Assembly: GCA_025449115.1 (NCBI GenBank)
Contig: JAHLKC010000039.1
Coordinates: 62,001-126,000, forward strand
Source of the DNA: Chytridium lagenaria
Taxonomy: Eukaryota; Chytridiomycota; Chytridiomycetes; Chytridiales; Chytridiaceae
Length of the DNA: 64,000 bases
Direction: 5' to 3'
Below the pieces are notes generated by a model. It was not told where the DNA came from, made no database searches, and saw only the letters and a program-made list of their open reading frames with translations. The position numbers and the translations under genes are program-made. Shown here piece after piece: positions 55,397-64,000 of the stretch; the first letter of the stretch is position 1, and each line of letters starts with the position of its first letter.

Positions 55397-58300
55397 ATGA
55401 GCCCGTTCCTTGTTGGAGTTGCGTGCATGGACACGGTAGGTTTCCGAGCCTAACTTGGCGATCGTCTACTTACACCATTTCCAGAAAGGTGCGTAGGTGG
55501 GTTTTCAAAGATTCATGTTATAATATAGCGAGATCAAAGCCTATGAGGAACATACTCAATAGGCTGATATCCACTGGAGAGTTCGAGGCGATCATCTTTG
55601 GAGATAAAGTTATTCTTGATGAAGGTTCTTAAGAAGATACAATCAAGATCTCACCCTTTTAAGACATTGAGAACTGGCCAACTTGCGATTTCTTGATCTC
55701 ATTTTTTTCTACTGGTTTTCCGCTAGAAAAGGCCATTAGATATGCAAACCTGCGAAAGCCGTTTTGCATAAATGATCTGACCATGCAAAAGGTGTTGATG
55801 GATAGAAGATTGGTCTTGAAAATTCTGGACTCCATCAATGTGCCTACTCCAAAGCGTTTGATCAGCTCCCATTTGAGCAATAGGGCACCAGATACAACAA
55901 AGGAGATTGTTGATGACGTATATCAACGTACAGGAACCGATATTTCGCATGAAACGTTTATAAATAGTATTCAAGATGTGTCGCTTTTAGATGCTGATAC
56001 ATTAATTGCAAATCCGGGTATTTATTTACTTTATCGTCCATATGAATATTAATATAGTCAGCGGGCGAGACTTTAAAAAAAGCCTTTCGTTGAAAAACCT
56101 GTGTCGGGAGAGGATCATAACATCAGAATATATTATCCCACGTCGGAGGGCGGTGGAATGCGACGACTGTTTCGCAAAGTTGGTAATAAATCAAGCGAGT
56201 TCTGCCCCACTGTAGACGCGATACGAGACGACGGATCATACATATACGAGGAATTCATGTTTGTTGACAACGCTGAAGACGTTAAGGTTTATACTATCGG
56301 CGAAGGATTTGCGCATGCAGAAACTCGAAAGTAAGGCTTTCGATTTTATTGATTAGCTAAGATCTTGAAGGTCCCCTGTTGTAGATGGTATTGTGAGAAG
56401 GAACTCTGAGGGGAAGGAAATTCGATACATCACGGCTCTTTCTGATGAAGAAAAGGAAATTTCGAGGAAGGTCTGCAAGGCTTTTGGTCAGACGGTTTGC
56501 GGGTTCGACCTTTTGAGAGCCTATGGAAAATCTTATGTGATAGACGTAAATGGATGGTCTTTTGTCAAAGGAAATGACGAATACTACGACAAATGCGCTC
56601 AGATCCTAAAGGCGCTATTTATTGATGTGGCAAAGAAGAGAAGAAGGTCTCCGATAAGCCGTAGTATCGAAAGCCAGTGGCGATTGAAGGCTTTTTTATC
56701 AGTATTACGGCACGGAGATCGCACGCCCAAGCAGAAAGCTAAGGTTGATATATACTATTATTGCTTATATTTGCTCATTATATCTTAGTTTAACTTCAAG
56801 TCAAAGCCTTTTATGAGCCTTTTGAAGTCGGGTGACGAAGAAGTTGTGTTAAAGAATGATCAGATTCAGCAAGTCTCCATCGCCTGCAATGAAGCCATCC
56901 AATCGCAGCTCGAAGATGCCAATTCTTTGCAGTCGTTACGCGCTATTTTGGATTTGAAAGCGGAGCTTCCTGGAACAAAAATTCAAGTAAAGCCCTCTTA
57001 CAACAAAACCGATAAGTCGCTCGAAAAAGTCCAACTCATAGTCAAGTGGGGCGGGGAGTTCACTCACGGCGGAAAGCACCAGTCGAAAGACCTCGGGGAG
57101 AATCTACGTAAGGATCTTCGCATCATTAACAAAGCTCTATTGGAAGATATCAAAGTTTACTCAAGCTCGGAAAGAAGAGTTATGGCAACTGCGGTATATA
57201 TTAGCATTCTATTTCTTGTTAATTTTTAAAAATTAGGATATATTCGTGAAAGCATATCTTGATATTCCACAACTTCCCGATGGGTTGATTACCGTCAGTA
57301 AGGAGATGCTTGATGATAGCAATGCTGCCAAAGAGCAGATGGAGGCCGTTAAAACGAAGCTTCAAGCCATCTTGAATCCAAATGAGCCAATTAAGCTCCC
57401 TGAATACTATCTCCCGGAAGACATTGACGATCCAGAGGCGTTTTTGCAAGAAATTATAGATCTCCTTTCAAAGATCAGGGGTGTGATGCAGAGCAATCTT
57501 GAAGAAGGCGACGAGATTCTTTCGATTCAAGATCGATGGTGCTGCGCTGAATCACCTTACCTTTTCAAGGCATCTTTTACCGTTTAAGTTATGTCTAACG
57601 TTACTTAGGAAAGATGGGAGAAAATCTTTAAAGATTTCTGTGATGTGGATCGAAGTGCGTTTGAACCATCCAAGATCTCGGAGCTTTACGATTCTCTCAA
57701 ATATGATCTTCTTCATAATCGTGAATTTTGTGAAGGTAAGAGTTTGCTTTGGCTTTTCTTAACATCAATAGCAATCTTTGCCTCTCCTGAGTTTGGTAGA
57801 GATCTCCTAAAACAACTTTACGGGAAAGCGAAAACTCTCTTCGATTTTATTGCACCTCAAGAGTATGGTATTCAGGTGAGTCTATGAAAGTTAATCTATA
57901 TTAATCTCTGTTTATTAGCCTGGGGAAAAACTTGAGATTGGCATGCTTAATTCGATGAGCCTGCTTAGACAGATAGTTGAAGACTTGAAGAAAGGACGTG
58001 ACTCTGAAGCTCCTTGCACGAGACTTTACTTTACAAAGGAAAGTAAGGTCATTTCACTATTGAATATTGTGCTATTGTGTGGTTTGCCGACAAAAGTGAG
58101 GAACCACGAGATTGATGAACTGGACTGTAAGTCTTTGATTTTGTTCTCATTTTGACATTGTTTTAATATTTGTTTCTGATGTGACTGTTCTTACGACATT
58201 GACAGATTTAACGCAAATTACTTTTGAATTGCATGAGAGGAATAGCGCAGAAGGTCAAGAATACTCTCTGAGGATTGGATTTAGCCCTGGAGCCCATGAT

Positions 58301-58417
58301 CCTAACCTCATCGATCAAACTCTGGATGGGCGTCATTCACTATCAGTGGCTCCGCGACGATGGATATCAGAACACATCTCGTTGGACGAAGCGTTGGGAT
58401 ATCTGACCCCAAAGTGA
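55397..58417 (+). CDS. VIP1: Vip1/PPIP5K inositol pyrophosphate kinase-phosphatase
   Basis: Makes 1-diphosphoinositol polyphosphates (InsP7/InsP8) and carries a second phosphatase-like domain. The N-terminal ATP-grasp part reads [119 protein letters not shown] and [20 protein letters not shown]. The histidine-acid-phosphatase domain begins [17 protein letters not shown] (RHGxRxP) and ends with [14 protein letters not shown]. It stops at 58,415. Around ten short introns are seen, including an apparent 4-nt microexon at 55,485-55,488. The frame is otherwise clean. Domain architecture is complete. Confidence 0.93.
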
Positions 58418-58520
58418 ATGATTTTACTGTCTGCATGTCATGTTCTCTTTTTGGTTTTGATGTCGCGTTTTTGTAATAGAATTTAATTAAAAAAAGTCAA
58501 ACGTTCCCACACTCGAAAAT

Positions 58521-61500
58521 ATGGATTCATCACTTCAACAGAAAGTTGCGCATATAGTAGAAAGCAAAACATGGTCATTCGAAGAACTCCAATCAGCATG
58601 TCAAGAAACCGCATATTTCGCATCCACCATGCCAGTCGACGATTTCAAGATATGTGTAGTATTGGACGAGTGCGGTGTCCTCCTCTGGAATGAAACGTGT
58701 CAACGAAAGCATCAAGGCTGCAGTAGTCTTGAAATCGCTGAACTCCGTCACCTCGCCTACATCCTCATTCGGACAGCTGTCAAAACGTCGTCAGACCTCA
58801 GATGTATGTCGTTCTGATGACAATGCTGACGCAAAACAGGCGTGAACAAGATGTTGGATCTTGCGACAAGAGTGGGGAAAGCGTGGTTGAAGGCGAAGAA
58901 CTACGAAAAAGGTGGGATATCGTCATCATTATATTCTGATGTTCATTGAAGCCGACGAATTGTTTCAACAAGCTTTGGCGTATTCCGAATGCCATTGTTT
59001 CCAGGAATCACCCAGCTACAAATCCATCTGTCTTCTTCAAAGTTATAGAGCTCAGATGCTTTGGGAGAAAAGCAAGTGCCAGATTGCGTTCCAGATCTTC
59101 AACAAAACACGCACACATTGGACTTCGAATCTTGGATACATAGCAGTAAGGAAATGCGACACGTCACTATTTCTAAATTATCGCAGGCCGATATGATTTG
59201 CCAGGTTTGCGTTGAATGTGCGAAAAGCTCTATCGACACTTCGGATTCTGTGGATTGGTTGAAATCAGGGCTTGAGTTTATCGAGACGGTAAATGCTCCA
59301 AATCTGAGGATCAGGAAAGTATTGGCGGTTTTCTGATCCGTCGCTAACGTGTACATCTAGAACGAAATCTTGCTGCTTCTCGCGCATGCGCTTCTCAAAC
59401 TTAAAAAATACGATATGGTGGAAAACACGTTAAGCATTCTTATTGAGGTGTTAATTCCTTTTTGTTTTTTAACAAATTACAAGTGCTCTTCGGGATCTTT
59501 TCTACTAGGTGCGTTTTACGTAAAGTTCTCTCTCCTGGAGCAAAACGATGGGAGTGTAAAAAGCTTCACAAATGGTAAGTACAGTCATCTAAGGCCGCAA
59601 AAACTAAAAACAACTGTAGCCTTTAATTTGATGAAAAGCCGTTTAAATGTTAAATCACTTGAAAAAAAGTCCCTCGATGAGTATGCAGACGTGATTGTGT
59701 TTCTCTATATTTTATCATTTCTTCTTCACACAGCACCAAACACTTCCGCTAAACACCAAAACCCAGATTGACGTCAATTCTTCATCTCATATCCGCAAAG
59801 AGGTAATCACCATTTCCCATACTCAATTAATATCAGCCCGCAACTCGGAGTCTCTGGTATCGACTGGATTCTCGAAGCCAACGACTTTTACCAGCATAAC
59901 CGCGAATTCTTCGAATCCCTCTGCCTAGCCAAAATCTCCTTTCTTGCGTCCACAGAAATGATGAAAGACCCCTCCACCATTCAATTGGTTCGTGGCGTTG
60001 TGACGGATTGTGTGAAGATGAATTTCTCCAGCGAGAGCACCCACGTTGCGCAGTTGACAGTTTGGAGGTCCGGGGATAAAGCTTTGGAGGAAAATCGGTA
60101 AAACTATTGATGCTATTGTTTGTAACGAATTTAGCTTGGAAGAAGCAATTTCGTGGTTTAAAATAGCTCTACAATTATCGACGGATGAATTGCAGGACGT
60201 TAAAAATATTTCGCATCTTCGACGAAAAATTGCTCTTACTTGTATGTATAATGTCTATATGCTCTTCTAACTCTCTTGTCGAAAGATTTGGATCTAGGAG
60301 CTCTAGAAGAAGCAAAAAAGTACTCCGAAAGTAATACCCGCCATTATCTGGCCTCACTAACCAAATATCAGTCGTCGAAGAATCAGATCCAAACAACATT
60401 CGAACTGCTTTCCTTAATTTCCTGATCGCAGTCGAAGAAGATGATATTGACGCAGCCACTTCCAGTCTCACCAAATTTCAATTAAACCAACAAAGCGGGT
60501 CCGACGATGTCGGTTTGGATTATCTTCTTAGCGCTGCGGAAAGAGCATTTAAAAAAGGGAACAGAAAGATTCTGCAGACAGTATTAGAAACGATCGCTGT
60601 TTACATCGAGAACTATGACGTGATGAAGGATAGCACGGGATATTCCGGTTTGATCTTTACAATTCGGTGAGCAAACAAATTATCCCCTAAATAACTTTGT
60701 TCAGATGTCTCTTGCAGCTTATTGATTCTGCGGACGCCAACATATCCACAGAAGAATATTTCGTCAAAATATGCGGTTACTTGCAGAAAGGTAAATAACA
60801 TGTTCAAGCTTCACGACCTCATTATTTCAGGCTTGGCTGCGTTTGAATCTTGGAAACAATGCTCCGAGAATGATGAACTCAAGTTTCAAGCTGAGCTTTC
60901 GTGGTATTACACTTTTACATGGAATTCTGCTGTAAGCGCCGCTGAGAAGTCGCTTTCGCAATCGGCGATCGACTTGTTTCGAATTTCGGTCAGGTTGCTC
61001 AAGATGTCATCGGATGAGGCTCTAGTTGAGAAACAAATGCATCTAAGGTGAAGTAGAATTATAGCGTAAGCCTGACTTTTTAAAAGTGTCTTTATCTTGT
61101 TGGCATACGAAGTAGAGCTCCTTCGAGAGAAAAGTAACGAAAAAACATCGCTCATTACATCTATAGAAAATGGCTTTGAGAGGTTTGATCCTTTACTTTG
61201 TCACCAACTTTAATATAGCTTATAGATTTCCGATCGGTTTGTTGAGCATCCAGCCAAAACTAATTAAATTAAGCTCAAAAATGCAAACGAGAACGATCAG
61301 CTTGTCCTTCATACGATTTGTTTCGAATACGAACTGGTTTTGCATAAATTCGAATCGGGTATGATAAACATCAAGGATGTCGGTAGTCGCGTTATGAATT
61401 GCATGAAGGTTTAGAAGCTGCGCAATTAGTCTATTCACGGTTTAGTTTGCAAAATCCGTTGACGCGCCTGTCGAACTTTTCAAAAAACTCGCCGATATAA

Positions 61501-62240
61501 CCATGAGAATGCAGTCCCCGAGTTCCGGTAAGTTTCATATCGTCCAAAATGTAAAGCTAATGGCCCATAATAGTTGTTTTTGTTGCGGTGCAAGCTACGT
61601 TGGAGGCGATTTTAAAAAAAGATATGCAGTTTGATTTGACGATCTTTAGTCACTGGTATGTTGAATGTTTAACAGCGTTGATGACGATTAGGTTCCGCAT
61701 TCTCATCAAATCGAGCCTCGTTAACAACCGGGACATTTCTCTCTTCCGACAGGCATTTACAATAATCAAGGCGAATGGAGTTCCTGTAGCAGCTTTCTCC
61801 GAAATTCTCTAACTATGTTAAGACGACGTATCCGCAAGAAGAGATTCTTTGGCTTCAAATTTCTGCGTGGTAATTTTCTCGAACTATCTCATAGATTAAA
61901 TCTCTTTTTGTTTCCTCCCATTGCCCTTGTTTCAGGAACTGCGGGTGCGAGGTTGGCCCAAAATTCACTGACTAATACTAAACTTTTATAGTATTTCAGG
62001 TGCGGAATAGAACCCAAGCCATATTCATAATATCCTCGAATTTTCCAGCTCTGATGATAAAACAAACGCCAAAGCGTGGTGCGAGATGGCTTTATCCTTT
62101 TCAGAGTTTCTGCCTCAGGATCTACCTTCAGTTCAAGAGGTAAACCTAATGGTATAGTTAATTTGTGCGGTAACGTCATGATGTAGATGCGGAGAAGTTA
62201 TGGGGAGATTCTTGAGACTTTTACAGAAAGGTTTTCTTGA
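58521..62240 (+). CDS. Spo22/Zip4/TEX11-type meiotic TPR protein
   Basis: Meiotic crossover factor of the ZMM group, made of degenerate TPR repeats. It starts MDSSLQQKVAHIVESKTWSF, then CGVLLWNETCQRKH, LRHLAYILIRTAVK, MLDLATRVGKAWLKAKNYEK, ADELFQQALAYSECHCF and LLLAHALLKLKKYDMVENTL. The centre reads HYLASLTKYQ-like frames and a conserved block FQAELSWYYTFTWNSAVSAA, corresponding to the ExxWFxxxxYNLAL segment of the family. The C terminus has TYPQEEILWLQISAW and DDKTNAKAWCEMALSFSEFL. At least a dozen exons; some boundaries are uncertain. The SPO22 assignment rests on architecture and a few motifs. Confidence 0.7.
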
Positions 62241-62530
62241 CGGTTTAGAAGAGGTCCGCTCGAAAGAATTTTGTAGGATTGTTTGTGCAGATGTAAAGCG
62301 TTGTAGACATATTAGTAAAACAACGTACTATCGCCCCTAAAAGCCTATGATTATAACGACTAGGAACATTTATAAAAAGATTCCTGCACAGCATGTCGTA
62401 GCTTCGTTCAAAGAAGACTCCTTACGTCCATACATTGACCCGACAATCTCTCGTTCAATTTGTTGAGAGGGTGACAAGTCTGACGCTGGATTGTCAAATT
62501 TCGATAAGCAATACTTGGTGGTCATCTATC
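62241..62530. other. Intergenic region SPO22 to coiled-coil gene
   Basis: No clear coding sequence. An open but Met-less frame precedes the next start at 62,531. It probably contains the promoter. Confidence 0.4.
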
Positions 62531-63982
62531 ATGGAAGCCGTTGAAAAGGCCTCGGCTGCCGATCGTACAGCAAAGAGCTCACCAACAAAGCAACACCATC
62601 CTCAACCTCATCACGGCAACAGCAAAAAGGGACCTCCCGAAGTTCTTAAACTGACTCACAATCAAGACCTACCACCATCAACATGGGCACATCCAGAAGC
62701 TTTTCTTCCTCGTTTGAATCAACAGGAACCCATGTCAAATCGAGCGTTATCAGCAACGTATTTTTCGCAGATGGAGAGTTTATTGGAACAGATGGACCGA
62801 ATGAGATCAATGATGAGGGAGAAGGAGGTTGATTATTTGAAGATTCGACATGAGAATATTGTGTTTAAAGCAGGTTGGGAGATTTCGTTTTCATGAGCAA
62901 GAGTTGACGTTGATGAAAGATTGAGAGGCGCCAGCAAAAGGAGATTCAGCAGTTAGATACTCAAAATCAAGACGCTCCAAAGTGATAAAGGGACTTCGAG
63001 AGGAAGTGGCTGGATTAAAGGTGTGATTTAACTAGATAGATAAATCAGTTTACTGATATGTTGCATAATAGCAAAAGATCAAGGCTTATTTTTCACAGCT
63101 TAATGTGGACTCACGGCAAATTCGAACGTTGAACGATGAATGTAGAAAACTAAGAGATCATGGCCAAAGACTGGAATCACTTGTCGCTTCCAAAGAGCTG
63201 TTGGAGAGAGAGGAATTGACAAAACAGATATTGGACTCGAGTAAGAAATTGATGGAACAGGAGAAAGTCGCCACAGTACGTATTTTTCAAACAACCGTTT
63301 GTGTCGCGTTGTGGTTCGTGGAACAATATTGTTGAAACGTTTTTTCTCGTAGGAAGCCATCCGTCGAGGCGAAATGATTGAAAAAAACGTGACAACGGAA
63401 AACCGTCAACTTCGTGGCAAAATTCACAATTATGAAAAAGAAAACACCTTTTTAAAAGAGAAAACCGAAACTCTTGAAGAGCAAATCAAGGTTATTTGAA
63501 TCGACTCTCCTCATTTTATTTATTTGTTGCTAAACTTGCCCTTTTTTTTCTTTGATAGGATAAGGACAAGGAAATTGCGTCACTCTCCATCTACAGATAC
63601 AACGCCATTCACCGTAAAGTCGAAACGACCTGCAAAAAATGTGAACAAAGATCAAAAGAGGAAACCGAGATGCGACGACGTCAGTCTATTTTAGGTGAGC
63701 GCGTGAGTACTTATTCAGCATTAACTTCTTTCGGTGTCAGAAAAATTACCACAGCTTTCAAAAGCGCAATTGGTTTTAGAGGGAGCTACATCCGTCACCG
63801 CCAATTTCTCAGTACCACCCATCAACACTGATACATGCGAAGGAATGAGGTTTACGCTCCGTTATTCCGCCGACAGCACTTTTACGAGTGACGTCAAAAA
63901 CATTGTGATATCTCCCGCAGTGCCCAGCAAATCAAGATCACGGGCGCCCTCAGTAATACGACAAGGTGAAATTCAAACATAA
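62531..63982 (+). CDS. Coiled-coil protein of unknown function
   Basis: I do not recognise the family. The start at 62,531 gives MEAVEKASAADRTAKSSPTK, a His/Pro-rich stretch (HHPQPHHG), then MSNRALSATYFSQMESLLEQ and a long heptad region across exons (MDRMRSMMREKEVDYLKIRH; RTLNDECRKLRDHGQRLESL; SKKLMEQEK; ENRQLRGKIHNYEKENTFLK). It continues SLSIYRYNAIHRKVETTCKK with a CKKC pair, and a Ser/Arg-rich tail with VPSKSRSRAPSVIRQGEIQT. It stops at 63,980. Introns are about 50-70 nt. The gene appears complete at its 3' end. A centrosomal, axonemal or SPB role would fit the shape, but nothing specific supports it. Confidence 0.6.
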
Positions 63983-64000
63983 TTCTTACGGTTTTCCATT

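Noticed and set aside
55153..55434. Upstream start of SWD1 at 55,434
   Set aside because: It would overlap the VIP1 first exon. The Met at 55,362 gives a typical N terminus and leaves a gap like the other divergent pairs.

Overview
The window looks like nuclear DNA of a flagellated (zoosporic) fungus, for example a chytrid-grade lineage. This is inference from gene content. PACRG and a DRC12/CCDC153-like protein are axonemal. Cyc8/Ssn6, Met30/SconB and a Bem1-type PX-PB1 scaffold are fungal in flavour. Genes carry many short introns (about 40-60 nt) with GT..AG ends. No ribosomal, tRNA or CRISPR features were recognised.

Bases 1-31,050 are a nested graveyard of mobile elements. A LINE-type non-LTR retrotransposon (17,665-21,637) was hit by a minus-strand copia element (copia B, 862-17,664), by a 261-bp solo LTR, and by an unclassified 1.3-kb insertion. 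Copia B was in turn split by a 13,162-bp DNA transposon (1795-14,956) that has about 60-bp terminal inverted repeats and an 8-bp target duplication. It was also hit by a solo LTR and by a second copia (copia A). The 13-kb element carries a KDZ-like (Kyakuja-Dileera-Zisupton) transposase gene with cysteine clusters, two divergent cargo genes, two further solo LTRs, tandem 284-bp repeats, and private CG-rich micro-repeats. At 22,616-30,148 lies a young LTR element with 941/940-bp LTRs inserted in an older copia remnant. It encodes a gag-like ORF and an AP-endonuclease-like reading frame, but no reverse transcriptase that I can find.

Bases 31,855-63,982 are a dense block of single-copy host genes. 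In order they are: PACRG(-), cardiolipin synthase(-), NFU1(+), CYC8/SSN6(-), MET30/sconB(-), PX-PB1 scaffold(-), DRC12(-), unknown(-), BET bromodomain(-), SEC6(-), MMAA(+), CTC1-like(+), SWD1/RBBP5(-), VIP1/PPIP5K(+), SPO22/ZIP4(+) and a coiled-coil protein(+). Three head-to-head pairs have start codons only about 10-45 bp apart, and one convergent pair overlaps by 19 bp. Themes are mitochondrial Fe-S, cardiolipin and B12 metabolism, axoneme, corepression/chromatin, polarity/exocytosis, telomere and meiosis.

Many conserved genes are broken by single-base indels, most of them inside short homopolymers. The two LTRs of the young element also differ mainly by homopolymer length. I therefore read most frameshifts in the host genes as assembly error rather than pseudogenisation.
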